DNA of 64,000 nucleotides from Luteitalea sp. TBR-22 (GTDB lineage: Bacteria > Acidobacteriota > Vicinamibacteria > Vicinamibacterales > Vicinamibacteraceae), in contig NZ_AP024452.1 of assembly GCF_016865485.1 (NCBI RefSeq), forward strand, positions 6,284,501-6,348,500. The letters run 5' to 3'. Each line of letters opens with the position of its first letter. Position 1 is the first letter of the stretch. Made by a program: the position numbers and the translations under genes. The notes under the pieces are model-generated. The model did not search any database and was not told the DNA's origin. It saw only the letters and a list, made by a program, of their open reading frames with translations. Of the stretch, positions 15,276-23,762 are shown piece by piece.

Positions 15276-15620
15276 TTACCGCGGGCGCGCCGCTCCGGCC
15301 AGAGCGCGATCCCGGGTGAGAAGCGGGACGGCGGCAAGGCGGGCGGAGGCCAGCAGATGGAGGTCCACCCACCCGAGCCCGCGGCCGTGCAGGCCCTCGC
15401 GCTCGAGCAGGTGATGCACCTCGGCCTCGGTGGCCACCGGCGCGGCCGGCAGCCGCTGCAGGTGCGCCACCACGTCGGCGCGCCGCTTCAACGAACCACA
15501 CGCGATCTCGCCGACGACGAACGGGTGGACGAGCACCTGTCCCTCGTCGAGCAGGGCGGAGAGCTCCTCGTCGCCGCGGCGCAGGTGATCGATCCAGACC
15601 GACGTGTCGACGAGGATCAT
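15276..15620 (-). CDS. vapC: VapC-type PIN-domain ribonuclease toxin
   Basis: 114 aa. M-I-L-V-D-T-S-V-W-I-D-H-L-R begins the PIN fold, V-V-G-E-I-A-C-G supplies the second acidic residue, and W-V-D-L-H-L-L-A-S-A and L-L-T-R-D-R-A-L the third and fourth. It is a Mg-dependent RNase of the VapC family. It starts 13 bp after the antitoxin stop and is cotranscribed with it. The C-terminus is slightly short, but all catalytic positions are visible. Confidence 0.88.
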   Translation of the reverse strand: MILVDTSVWIDHLRRGDEELSALLDEGQVLVHPFVVGEIACGSLKRRADVVAHLQRLPAAPVATEAEVHHLLEREGLHGRGLGWVDLHLLASARLAAVPLLTRDRALAGAARPR

Positions 15621-15633
15621 CGCGCCCTGCCGC

Positions 15634-15834
15634 TCACGCCGGGCGACGTCGCGGGCCGGCCGCCGCCGTGGGGTCGGAGCCGGCCAGGCGACGCAGGCGC
15701 GCGGCGTGCTCGCGTGCCACCAGGGCGCGCAAGCCCTCGTGCACCAGCGCCGTCTTCTCCGCGATGCCCGTCAGCTGACGCGCCTCCTCGATCAACGCAT
15801 CGTCCAGGATCATGGTCGTACGCATGCATATCAT
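15634..15834 (-). CDS. vapB: VapB-type ribbon-helix-helix antitoxin
   Basis: 66 aa from ATG 15834, which has AGAGG 6 nt upstream; an in-frame ATG at 15825 gives 63 aa. M-R-T-T-M-I-L-D-D-A-L-I-E-E-A-R-Q-L-T-G matches type II VapB antitoxins of the ribbon-helix-helix class (VapB_antitoxin), with the E-K-T-A-L-V-H-E-G-L-R-A-L helix next. The C-terminal third is Arg/Ala/Pro-rich and disordered until bound to toxin. It forms a module with the PIN gene downstream. Confidence 0.85.
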   Translation of the reverse strand: MICMRTTMILDDALIEEARQLTGIAEKTALVHEGLRALVAREHAARLRRLAGSDPTAAAGPRRRPA

Positions 15835-16089
15835 TGTGCCTCTTTCTGTGCATGGAGAGCAATGCCGCGGACGACTTCTGCAGGGAGCGCGCCAGTCCGG
15901 AGCGGGCGCCGATCCCGCGCAATGACGGGGATTGGGCAGGGCACGTTGGCAGCAACTGCGATCGGGGCGTGAGCCGGCGTGTGCTCGGAATGCGCGGTGC
16001 CGCGCCGCAGGTGTCAGACCGGCGCTGGCTCGGCCGTCGCGGCAGGAGGGCGAGCGGGGGCGCCGCCCTCCACGGGTGACGGAGCCACC

Positions 16090-16311
16090 ATGAAGCGGAT
16101 CGCGGAACGCTGGCGGAAGCGGATGTGCGTGGGGTGCGGGCAGCGCCCGGCACGGTACATGTACCGCGGCCGCGTGCGCCGGCGACGCGATCACGACCTG
16201 TGCTTTGCGTGCTTCAGGTCGTTGCGGGATGCGTTCAGGAGACTGGCCGAGGGGGCCCCGAGCCGGCAAACACCGCCGCGCTGGATCGGAGGTCACTCAC
16301 CGTCGACCTGA
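16090..16311 (+). CDS. Small zinc-ribbon-like protein
   Basis: 73 aa from ATG 16090, with GGAG about 6 nt upstream. It is very basic and has C-V-G-C near residue 15 and C-F-A-C near residue 40, a CxxC...CxxC arrangement suited to one Zn ion. No family is recognised. The final codons and the TGA stop (16309-16311) lie inside a family A palindrome, so the natural C-terminus may have been replaced. It is probably cytosolic and nucleic-acid-binding by charge; that is inference. Confidence 0.55.
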   Translation: MKRIAERWRKRMCVGCGQRPARYMYRGRVRRRRDHDLCFACFRSLRDAFRRLAEGAPSRQTPPRWIGGHSPST

Positions 16312-16321
16312 AGGTCGACGG
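16300..16321. repeat. Family A palindrome supplying a stop codon
   Basis: CCGTCGACCTG/AAGGTCGACGG; its central TGA is the stop of the small zinc-ribbon gene. Confidence 0.85.
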
Positions 16322-16356
16322 CCACGTACGGGGGCCGGCAGTCGGCAGTCCCTCAG

Positions 16357-16382
16357 ATGTCAACGTCAGACGTCAGACGTCA
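16357..16382. repeat. Heptad array carrying the DEAD-box helicase stop codon
   Basis: ACGTCAG/ACGTCAG/ACGTCA with a 7-nt period (TGACGTC on the helicase strand). The outermost TGA, at 16380-16382, ends the helicase gene. Confidence 0.75.
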
Positions 16383-18167
16383 ACTGTCCCGATCCTTGCG
16401 CACCATGACGCGGCGGCCGCGGACCTTGGCGTTGCGCAGGGAGATCATGATGCGCGTCGCGAGCTGCTCGGGCACGTCCACCAGCGACGAGTCGTCGCCG
16501 ATGCGGATCGCGCCGATCACGCTGCTGTCGACGTCGGCCTCGCCGGCAATGGCGCCGACCAGGTCCGCTGGTCGGACACCCGCCGACTTGCCGATGTTGA
16601 TGTGCAGCACCGTGCGCGGGCCGGCGGCGCCGCGAGCACCGCGGGGGGACGGCCGCGAGGGGCGTTCCCCATCCTCGCGGGGGCGACGAGGACGATCCTC
16701 GCCGTACGTGCGTTCGGCGCGCGATCGCTTCGGGCGTTCCTCGGTCGCGGCAGCGGCAAGCGCCTCGTCAAGTGATGGCCCCTCGCCCTTCGGCGCGCGC
16801 TTCGACGACGGCCGGGTCGGCGACCCGGTCTTGCCCGGCGTGGCCGGCGCGTCGTCGTGCAGCAGGCGGATCGCCGCGGCGGCGATGTCGAGCACGTCGT
16901 GGTCCTGGGCGAGCCGATCGACGACGGCGCGGGCCTGCTCGAGGCCGCCCTCGACGATCTGGGCGCGGACGGCGGCCAGCGTCGTGTCGAGGCGACGCGC
17001 CTGCAGGTCGGCCTCGCTGGGAATCGGCAGGATCTCGATCTTCTGCCGCGTGGTGGCCTCGATCTGCCGCAGCGCGCGATGCTGCCGCGGATCGACCAGC
17101 GAGATCGCCATGCCCTCGCGGCCGGCGCGCCCCGTGCGTCCGATGCGGTGCACGTAGACCTCGGGCGCCATCGGCAGGTCGTAGTTCACGACGTGCGACA
17201 CCAGATCGATGTCGAGCCCGCGCGCCGCCACGTCGGTGGCCACGAGCACGTCGGCCTGACCGCTCCGGAACAGCTGCATGACGCGGTCGCGGGCCTTCTG
17301 CTCCATGCCGCCGTGCAGCGCCTTGGCGCCGTAGCCGTGCGAGGCGAGCACGTCGGTGAGCTCGTCCACCTCGGTGCGGGTGCGGCAGAACACGATGGCC
17401 GACGAGGGCGTCTCGACGTCGAGCACGCGGCCGAGCGCCGCGGTCTTCTGCAGGCGCGGCACGAGGTAGGCCACCTGGCGGATGCGTGGCAGCTTGCCGG
17501 GCGCCCGCTTCTCCTTCGCGATCGCGACGCGCACCGGGTCCTGCAGGTGCGTGGCCGCAATCGCCTCGAGCCGCGGCGCCATCGTCGCGGCGAAGAGGGC
17601 CGTCTGCCGCTCCTCGGGGGCGTTGGCGAGGATGGCCTCGATGTCGTCGGCAAACCCCATGTCGATCATCTCGTCGGCCTCGTCGAGCACGGCGATCTTC
17701 AGCGCACGCAGGTCGAGCGTGTGGCGACGCAGGTGGTCGAGGGCCCGGCCCGGCGTCGCGACGACGATGGAGACGCCGCGCTTGAGGGCACGGATCTGGA
17801 CGTCCATGGGGGCGCCGCCGTAGAGGGGCGCGACGGCGATGGTGGTGCCGCGGGCGTACTTGTGCAGCGCCTCGGCGACCTGCATGGCGAGCTCACGGGT
17901 CGGCACCAGCACGAGCCCGCGCGGCGCGAGGCTCTTGGGACCCTTGCGGGCGAGCATCTCGATCATCGGCAGGGCGAAGGCGGCGGTCTTGCCGGTGCCA
18001 GTGCCGGCCATGCCGAGGACGTCGCGGCCCTCGAGCAGGACGGGGATGGCTTCGCGCTGGATGGGGGTGGGTTCCTCGTAGCCGAGGCCGGTCACTGCGG
18101 CGACCAGCGCGTCGGAGAGGCCAAGGGAGGCGAACCCGGTGGGGGTGTCTGACGAATCTGAGCTCAC
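16380..18167 (-). CDS. DEAD-box RNA helicase with DbpA-type RNA-binding domain (DeaD/CsdA-like)
   Basis: 595 aa from GTG 18167. The Q motif (P-T-P-I-Q-R-E) is followed by A-G-T-G-T-G-K-T (54-61), P-T-R-E-L-A, T-P-G-R, D-E-A-D near 166, and H-R-I-G-R-T-G-R-A-G-R in the second RecA domain. The usual SAT motif reads A-A-T. A low-complexity Arg/Glu/Pro linker (about residues 430-520) leads to a C-terminal DbpA RNA-binding domain (I-N-I-G-K-S-A-G, G-A-I-R-I-G-D-D, V-R-G-R-R-V). It should unwind structured RNA, in ribosome assembly or RNA decay and often in cold adaptation. Confidence 0.93.
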   Translation of the reverse strand: MSSDSSDTPTGFASLGLSDALVAAVTGLGYEEPTPIQREAIPVLLEGRDVLGMAGTGTGKTAAFALPMIEMLARKGPKSLAPRGLVLVPTRELAMQVAEALHKYARGTTIAVAPLYGGAPMDVQIRALKRGVSIVVATPGRALDHLRRHTLDLRALKIAVLDEADEMIDMGFADDIEAILANAPEERQTALFAATMAPRLEAIAATHLQDPVRVAIAKEKRAPGKLPRIRQVAYLVPRLQKTAALGRVLDVETPSSAIVFCRTRTEVDELTDVLASHGYGAKALHGGMEQKARDRVMQLFRSGQADVLVATDVAARGLDIDLVSHVVNYDLPMAPEVYVHRIGRTGRAGREGMAISLVDPRQHRALRQIEATTRQKIEILPIPSEADLQARRLDTTLAAVRAQIVEGGLEQARAVVDRLAQDHDVLDIAAAAIRLLHDDAPATPGKTGSPTRPSSKRAPKGEGPSLDEALAAAATEERPKRSRAERTYGEDRPRRPREDGERPSRPSPRGARGAAGPRTVLHINIGKSAGVRPADLVGAIAGEADVDSSVIGAIRIGDDSSLVDVPEQLATRIMISLRNAKVRGRRVMVRKDRDS

Positions 18168-18321
18168 GTGTCGATCGTAGCAGGGTCCAGCAGGGCAGAG
18201 GTGCGCCGGCAGGCCTACCGTCGATGGGCAGCACCCGGCCGGCAAGAGGCGCCCCACACGCGCGCGACGCACCTTCCGCGTGCTGTTGACGAGGCTGGCG
18301 CGGCCTGTCACGCTGCCGCCG

Positions 18322-18882
18322 ATGGCGACGCTCACCGACGTCCTGCAGGGAGTGATGACCGCCGACCCGTCGGGCGGCTGGCTGCAACGCGTGTATCAGC
18401 AACTCGAGGGCGTGCACTGGGGCGCGCTGCGCAACCCGGGCACGATCACGTCCGGCCCGGACACGCGGACGGTGGAACTTGTGGACGGCCCGATGACGTT
18501 GCCGTGCGTGATCGAGACCGACACCCTGATGGTCGCCTTCGAGGACGCGCGCGATGGCGCCCTCCCCACCGGCACCGCGGCCGACCCGCGGCGGCATCAC
18601 GTGTCACGCGCGATCGAGGCGCTGCGCACCCTGGCGCAGGCTCGCGCCAGGGCGCAGGGGCTCGAGACCGACCCGCTGTTCGGCATCATCGTCGTCGGCG
18701 GCGACGACGTGCCGGAACCGCACCGCACGACCATCCTCGAGGGACTGCCGCACATCGAGCGCGAGCAGGCCGAGGACCTGTACGCGAACTACTGGGGAAG
18801 GATCGGCGCCGAGGCGCTCCTGCCCTTCCTTCCGTCGTCTGCGGCCACGGCGATCAGCAGGCACGCGACGACGAGGAAGTAG
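18322..18882 (+). CDS. Hypothetical protein
   Basis: 186 aa if begun at ATG 18322; the frame also contains an upstream ATG at 18280. No signal peptide or membrane segment is seen. The sequence has balanced composition with motifs such as G-G-W-L-Q-R-V-Y-Q-Q-L-E-G-V-H-W-G-A-L-R and F-G-I-I-V-V-G-G-D-D, but I recognise no family. The last 94 bp overlap the convergent membrane-protein gene, and the tail S-R-H-A-T-T-R-K is probably read-through of that overlap. Divergent from the helicase by about 155 bp. Confidence 0.5.
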   Translation: MATLTDVLQGVMTADPSGGWLQRVYQQLEGVHWGALRNPGTITSGPDTRTVELVDGPMTLPCVIETDTLMVAFEDARDGALPTGTAADPRRHHVSRAIEALRTLAQARARAQGLETDPLFGIIVVGGDDVPEPHRTTILEGLPHIEREQAEDLYANYWGRIGAEALLPFLPSSAATAISRHATTRK

Positions 18883-20213
18883 TAGTTGAGGAAGGCCTTC
18901 TTGCCGAAGGCGGTGAGGAGGAAGCACGTCGTGCCGAGCGCGGCCGCGAACCCGGCCGGGGTGCGAGGAGCACGCCACCACGACAGGCCGAGGCCGAGCA
19001 GGCCCGCGCCGAGCGACACGGCCATAGCGCCCTGCTTGTCGAGGGGCACACCCCACAACAGCAACTGACGCGTGAAGCTGAGCGAGTCGAGCCTGAAGGG
19101 CTCGCGCAATTGCAGCAGCACTGCCGACCTGATGAAGGCGTCGACGTCGAGCAGCGCGAGCGGCAGCGTCACCGCGGCGGCCACGAGCACGGCCTTCGCC
19201 ATGAAACGCCACGGAGAGGCCGTCGTCGTCGCCGGCGCGGATCGATCGACAAGAAACGGCGCGAACGCCAGGGCGAGCACCATGTGCTGCTTGGAGGCGA
19301 CGAGCAACCCGAGCGGCAGCCATGCCCTGCTCGGCCAGCGACGCGCGGTGACCACCGTGAGCGCGAGCAGCACGATCGGGAACGGCTCGGTCCAGCCCTG
19401 CTCGAGGTGGAACACGAGGCGGGGCGCGAGCAGGAGCGCGGCCGCGGCGAGCAGCGCCGGCTCGGTGCCGAGGCTCACGATCAGGGCGAGCGTGATTGCC
19501 ATCGCCAGCACCTCGCTGTAGCGCAGGTCGCCGAGCACGGCGTATCCCGGCCAGGCGAGCGCCAGGCTCAGCGGCGGGTACGGAAACCCGAAGAGCACGC
19601 GCTGCCCGTCGCGCATCTCCCTGGCGTAGAAGGGCGACTTCTCGTCGTAGATGTTGGCGAAGGTGATGCCGTACGGGCTGTGTCCGCGCGCCACTGCGGC
19701 AAACGCGTCCTGGTGCACCGGGATGACGTCGATGTGCGGTTCTGGCGATTCGCGAACGGTCCAGGCGCCGACCCACAAGCCGACAGCCATCAGCACCGCG
19801 GCAGCCAGACGGCGCGCGGCGCGCCCGTGCGTGGCGCGCACGGTCAGCGCCGTCACCAGGGCGACGGCCACCGCGATGAGCAGTGTCGGGTGCGCCCACG
19901 GCCGGGGGTCGGCCATGTAGCGCGCCAGCGGCGCGCTCACCAGCGCGACAGCGCTGACCAGCACGCCCACCGTGAGCAGGGCGCTCGTCACCGCCCCGTC
20001 AAGTTCGTCGTCGGTGCTCCACGGCCAGGTGATCCCCGACACGCCCAGCAGCGTCGCCACGAGCGCGAGCCCCAGCCACGCCAGCGCCGGCGGATGGTAG
20101 AAGCCGTCCGACAGCTGAAGCGTGAGGCTGAGTCCCACCGCACCGACGACGAGCCAGGGTCGCGACAACTGCCGCACCGAGGCAGGGTGACCCAGCGCGG
20201 CGCGCTTGCGCAA
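18789..20213 (-). CDS. Integral membrane glycosyltransferase-like protein (GT87/GT-C type)
   Basis: 474 aa with about ten to twelve hydrophobic helices. The loop after the fourth or fifth helix carries H-Q-D-A-F-A-A-V-A-R-G-H-S-P-Y and F-P-Y-P-P-L, typical of GT87-like polyprenyl-phosphate-sugar-dependent mannosyltransferases, and A-S-K-Q-H-M comes later. The expected role is transfer of a sugar from a lipid carrier in the periplasmic leaflet. No lipid-sugar gene is next to it. Its 3' end overlaps the convergent hypothetical gene. Confidence 0.72.
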   Translation of the reverse strand: MRKRAALGHPASVRQLSRPWLVVGAVGLSLTLQLSDGFYHPPALAWLGLALVATLLGVSGITWPWSTDDELDGAVTSALLTVGVLVSAVALVSAPLARYMADPRPWAHPTLLIAVAVALVTALTVRATHGRAARRLAAAVLMAVGLWVGAWTVRESPEPHIDVIPVHQDAFAAVARGHSPYGITFANIYDEKSPFYAREMRDGQRVLFGFPYPPLSLALAWPGYAVLGDLRYSEVLAMAITLALIVSLGTEPALLAAAALLLAPRLVFHLEQGWTEPFPIVLLALTVVTARRWPSRAWLPLGLLVASKQHMVLALAFAPFLVDRSAPATTTASPWRFMAKAVLVAAAVTLPLALLDVDAFIRSAVLLQLREPFRLDSLSFTRQLLLWGVPLDKQGAMAVSLGAGLLGLGLSWWRAPRTPAGFAAALGTTCFLLTAFGKKAFLNYYFLVVACLLIAVAADDGRKGRSASAPILPQ

Positions 20214-20833
20214 GCAGAGCTTTCTGTCGGCTTCTACTGTCCAGTCCTGCTCAGGACCACCCAGCCGCGCGCCACGAGATCGTCATCGCCAGCCAGGGTG
20301 TCGAGGGCCCACAGCGCGGGCGGTCGCACGATCGGCGCGGCCACCGTCACCGGCAGCGTCGCGTGCGCGAGTCGCGGCACGGCAGCGTGCAACGGCGAGT
20401 GTGACTGGAGCGGGCGACGGCTGGCGCGAGCAAAGCGGGGGGTGCGTTCCGGGCGGGGATCAAGGCACATGACGGACTCCTCGTGAACAACGACCTGTCC
20501 GGAGGCGCGTCATGCCGGTGAGGCACGGAACACGTTCTTGCGACAGCTCCTGCTGTCGCCACATCGATGCCTGTCGTGCGGGCATCGGGGCACCCTGGCG
20601 TGTCTGCCGGGGTTGCCGGGCGCGTCACCGCGCCACTCCGGATGTACGAGGAGGATGGTGCCACCCGTCGGGCGACGTGCCAAGCGATTCGGGTGTCATG
20701 CGGCGCGCTATGACGGAGGACGGCGCGCGGATGGGGAACGCGGATCGCGGATCGCGGAAAGGGGGAGGGAGGAAGGGACAGTGGGTCCGCGCGCCGGGAG
20801 CGGCGGCACGGACCCACGTCGACGTGGCGCGCG
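20214..20833. other. 620-bp gap without a convincing gene
   Basis: Open frames here are short, unconserved in composition, and shadows of each other. A 78-codon minus-strand frame (20234-20470) precedes the GT87-like gene but has no recognisable content. A small period-7 array, GCGGATC/GCGGATC/GCGGAAA, lies at 20740-20760, and a purine-rich stretch follows. The gap probably holds the promoter for the GT87-like gene near 20213; I see no other element. Confidence 0.5.
20740..20760. repeat. Heptad array GCGGATC/GCGGATC/GCGGAAA
   Basis: Three units with a period of 7 in the long gap upstream of the GT87-like gene and downstream of the histone-like gene. Confidence 0.6.
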
Positions 20834-21325
20834 CTAGCGGCGCTTGGTCGCCTTGCCCTTGCGCGCGGCCTTGCGGCCCGCGGTGGCCTTCCTGGACGAC
20901 GTCTTGCGGGCCGCGGCCCTCGACGCCGTCTTCTTCCCTGCCGACTTCTTCGCGGCAGCCTTCGGCGCGGCCTTCTTCGTCGAACGGGCCTTGGCGGCCT
21001 TGCGCGTCGCCTTGACGGCCTTCCTGGCGGGCGCCTTCTTCGCAGCCTTCCGGGAGGACTTCTTCGCGGCCTTGCTGGCGGACTTCCTGGCGGCCTTGCC
21101 GGCGCGACTCGACTTCTTCGCGGCAGCCTTCTTGGCGGCCTTCTTCGGGGCGGCCTTCCTTGCCGCCTTCTTGACGCCGGCCTTCTTCGCCGACTTGCGC
21201 GCGGACTTCTTGCGGCCCTTCGGGGCAGCAGCCGCGACCGGGGCGGCGGGCGCGGCCTCGGGGGCCGGCGTCGCCTCGGGGGCCGGCGTCGTCCCGGCGT
21301 CGATCGTCTCGTTCACGTCGCTCAT
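20834..21325 (-). CDS. Histone H1-like Lys/Ala-rich DNA-binding protein
   Basis: 163 aa from ATG 21325, with GGGAGG 6 nt upstream. Residues 1-40 are acidic and Ala/Pro-rich (A-P-E-A-T-P-A-P-E); the rest is built of K-K-A-A, A-R-K and A-A-K-K-S tracts resembling the C-terminal tail of eukaryotic histone H1 and bacterial H1-like proteins (AlgP, HctB, Hc1). Such proteins compact DNA or modulate transcription. It is low-complexity, so alignment-based annotation is unreliable, but composition and a clear start support a real gene. Confidence 0.75.
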   Translation of the reverse strand: MSDVNETIDAGTTPAPEATPAPEAAPAAPVAAAAPKGRKKSARKSAKKAGVKKAARKAAPKKAAKKAAAKKSSRAGKAARKSASKAAKKSSRKAAKKAPARKAVKATRKAAKARSTKKAAPKAAAKKSAGKKTASRAAARKTSSRKATAGRKAARKGKATKRR

Positions 21326-21457
21326 CGTGCCTCCCATGCACATGCGCCCGTCGATACGGGCTAATCGGTCCTTGCTCGCAGTGTCGGTCCCGCGGAAGGA
21401 GATCTGTAGGAACTGCGCTGAAGGATAAACCCTTTCGCCGATGCTGCAACGCGAAAA

Positions 21458-22615
21458 TCAGAACGTCATCTCCCATTGCACGCGCGTGCGAAGCGCGGTG
21501 TCGCGCGAACCGGTCGGCGTCGTGAAGCGGAGTCGACCCACGTCGGCGCTGATCTTCACGCGATGCCCGCGCAGGAACCAGTTGGCGCCCATGAGGCGCT
21601 CCTCCTGGTGATCGGCGTCGAGGGCCGCGTCCGGATCGACGATCGCGACGCGCGTCGCGAACTCCAGCGGTCGCGGCAGCCGCGCCCAGATCGTCGAGGC
21701 CATCACGCCGCCCTGCCCGTATCCGCCGACAAGCACGCGCGTGTCGCCCGACACGGTGCGCGTCACCACCTTGCGGTGCAGTTCGCCCTGCAGCGACAGG
21801 CCTCGCCACCTGACCACGCCATCGAGCGCGTACTGTCGGGTGCGGAATCGATCGCCGGGTCCTGGCGGGAGCACCGGCAGCGACACGCCGACGCCCGAAC
21901 CTGCATAGAACGCGTAGGCACTCTCGGTGCGGGCCGCGGTGCCGCCGATCGCCACGCGCAGGTCGGGCGATCGGCCCACGTCGCCCTGCTCGAGATCGAC
22001 CTCGCGTCCTGCGTACGGCCACTCGTACCGGGCGAGCCACACCGGCAGGGCCGCCCCGCCGCGGGCATCGACGCCACGCAGCGCGCTCGCATACCAGGTG
22101 CCGCCCCAGGGCCGTTTCGCGCCCAGCCGGCCCGACACCTGTACGCCCTGCTGGCGGCCGAGCGTGAACCAACGGTCGAGGATCGATCGATCGACGAGCT
22201 GCTGCGCCGACGACGAGGTCATGCGCTCGCGGTTCATCTCGGCCTTCCAGCGCCCCGCACGAGCCCGCAGCCAGGACCGCACCTGCCACGTGACGCTCAG
22301 GTCGCGGACCCGCTCCTCGACGAAATCGGCCTGGAACTGGTAGCGCAGCGCCGGCGAGAACAGCTGGCCGTTGACGCGCAGCCGCGATCGGAACAGCCGG
22401 AAGTCGTCGGTGCGCACCGTGGTCACCTGCTCCGGCGTCGCCGGCACGATGGCGAACGGCGTGGTGAACCGGACCTGGTTGCGGAAGCCGACCGTGGCGT
22501 CGGTGCGGCCATCCGGCGTGGAGAGCCGCAGCCCGCCGTCGCCGTACGTGACCGGCTGTGCCCCGGCAACCGAGCCGCAGGCGAGCAGTGCGAGGAGCAG
22601 ACACGGGAGCCGCAA
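21458..22615 (-). CDS. Phosphate-selective porin (OprO/OprP-like) outer-membrane protein
   Basis: 385 aa. A signal peptide (M-R-L-P-C-L-L-L-A-L-L-A-C-G-S-V-A-G-A) precedes alternating beta-strand sequence such as V-G-F-R-N-Q-V-R-F, R-L-F-R-S-R-L-R-V-N-G and L-R-Y-Q-F-Q-A-D-F. It ends in W-E-M-T-F, with the C-terminal Phe that marks beta-barrel substrates of Bam. The pattern fits the porin O/P family, about 16-stranded trimeric anion pores. Actual phosphate selectivity is not testable here. It is monocistronic and divergent from the isomerase gene across a family B repeat. Confidence 0.8.
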   Translation of the reverse strand: MRLPCLLLALLACGSVAGAQPVTYGDGGLRLSTPDGRTDATVGFRNQVRFTTPFAIVPATPEQVTTVRTDDFRLFRSRLRVNGQLFSPALRYQFQADFVEERVRDLSVTWQVRSWLRARAGRWKAEMNRERMTSSSAQQLVDRSILDRWFTLGRQQGVQVSGRLGAKRPWGGTWYASALRGVDARGGAALPVWLARYEWPYAGREVDLEQGDVGRSPDLRVAIGGTAARTESAYAFYAGSGVGVSLPVLPPGPGDRFRTRQYALDGVVRWRGLSLQGELHRKVVTRTVSGDTRVLVGGYGQGGVMASTIWARLPRPLEFATRVAIVDPDAALDADHQEERLMGANWFLRGHRVKISADVGRLRFTTPTGSRDTALRTRVQWEMTF

Positions 22616-22633
22616 GGGCCTTCAGGATACAGA

Positions 22634-22661
22634 GGTAGGGCGTGGGACACGCCGCCCTACC
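22634..22661. repeat. Half-length family B hairpin
   Basis: GGTAGGGCGTG-GGA-CACGCCGCCCTACC in the divergent region between the porin and isomerase genes. It cannot be a terminator for either gene in this position. Confidence 0.85.
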
Positions 22662-22723
22662 TGTGCGCGTGCGGTGCCTCTATACTCGCCAATACTCGTC
22701 GCAACTTTCCCAAGGAGTCGTCC

Positions 22724-23638
22724 ATGCGTCTGTTCCACACCCTGCTCGCCGCGTCGGCCGCCGCCGCGCTGGTGGTCGCCGGATCGGTGGCCCCCGAGGC
22801 GTCCCTGTCGGCCGCCGGCGCCGCGCTCGCGCAAGGGGGCCCGTACAAGAACCCCATCGCGCTTCAGCTCTACAGCTTCCGCGAAAGCTTCAAGACCAAC
22901 GGCGTGCCCGCGACGCTGGCCAAGGTCAAGGGCATGGGCTTCACGCACGTCGAGCTCGCCGGCACCTACGGCCTGACGCGCGAGCAGTTCAAGACTGAAC
23001 TCCAGAAGGCCGGCCTCACGCCGATTTCGATGCACACCGACATCAAGGCACTGGCCGACCCTGCCGCCTCGGCCAAGCTGCTCGACGACGCGAAGTTCTT
23101 CGGGCTGAAGTACGTGGGCAACGCGTGGTTCCCTCATGAAGGGACCTTCGACGAAGCCGACGCCAAGGCGGCGATTGCGGCCTTCAACGCGGCCGGCAAG
23201 AACGTCGCCGCCGCCGGCATGCAGTTCTTCTATCACCCGCACGGGTTCGAGTTCGCGCCTGGCACGGCCAACCGGACGCTGTTCGACATGGTGCTGGCGC
23301 AGACCGATCCCAAGGCCGTGAAGTTCGAGCTCGACATCTTCTGGGCCCACCATGGCAGCGCCGACCCGGTGGCCCTGCTCAAGGCGCACCCCGACCGGTT
23401 CGTGCTCACGCACATGAAGGACATGAAGCCGGGCACCAAGAAGGACTTCACCGGCCACGCGCCCGACGACACCAGCGTCGCGCTCGGCACCGGCGAGGTG
23501 AACGTCAAGGGCGTCGTCGAGGCGGCCCGCAACACCAGCGTGCAGTGGCACATCATCGAGGAGGAGTCGCACGAGCCGGAGAAGAACGTGCCGGCCGGGC
23601 TGGCGTACCTCAAGTCGCTGGCCGCGGGGCCCAGGTAG
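22724..23638 (+). CDS. Secreted sugar phosphate isomerase/epimerase (AP endonuclease 2-like TIM barrel)
   Basis: 304 aa from ATG 22724 behind AAGGAG. A signal peptide ends near residue 36 (A-A-L-A-Q). The mature part begins I-A-L-Q-L-Y-S-F-R-E-S, and has G-F-T-H-V-E-L-A-G-T, F-F-Y-H-P-H-G-F-E, E-L-D-I-F-W and L-T-H-M-K-D-M-K. Together these give the Glu/His/Asp metal-site set of the xylose-isomerase-like TIM-barrel family. Exported members are common in Acidobacteriota and are thought to act on sugars or inositols in the periplasm. Substrate is unknown. Confidence 0.85.
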   Translation: MRLFHTLLAASAAAALVVAGSVAPEASLSAAGAALAQGGPYKNPIALQLYSFRESFKTNGVPATLAKVKGMGFTHVELAGTYGLTREQFKTELQKAGLTPISMHTDIKALADPAASAKLLDDAKFFGLKYVGNAWFPHEGTFDEADAKAAIAAFNAAGKNVAAAGMQFFYHPHGFEFAPGTANRTLFDMVLAQTDPKAVKFELDIFWAHHGSADPVALLKAHPDRFVLTHMKDMKPGTKKDFTGHAPDDTSVALGTGEVNVKGVVEAARNTSVQWHIIEEESHEPEKNVPAGLAYLKSLAAGPR

Positions 23639-23644
23639 ACACAG

Positions 23645-23746
23645 GGAGGGCGCGGTGCCCCACTGCGCGCAGGTAGGGCGCGGTGTCCCACCGCGCCGTC
23701 AGTTGAGCTGACGGACAAACGGCGCGGTCGGAGACCGCGCCCTACC
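23645..23746. repeat. Family B repeat: one full copy plus a half copy
   Basis: A degenerate half copy (23645-23671) is followed by a full copy from GGTAGGG at 23672 to CCCTACC at 23746, which encloses two hairpins. It fills the gap between the isomerase and acetyltransferase genes. Confidence 0.8.
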
Positions 23747-23762
23747 TACCTTCAGGGACCGC

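Noticed and set aside
20234-20470. 78-codon minus-strand frame before the GT87-like gene
   Set aside because: No family, no ribosome-binding site, and composition like non-coding frames nearby.
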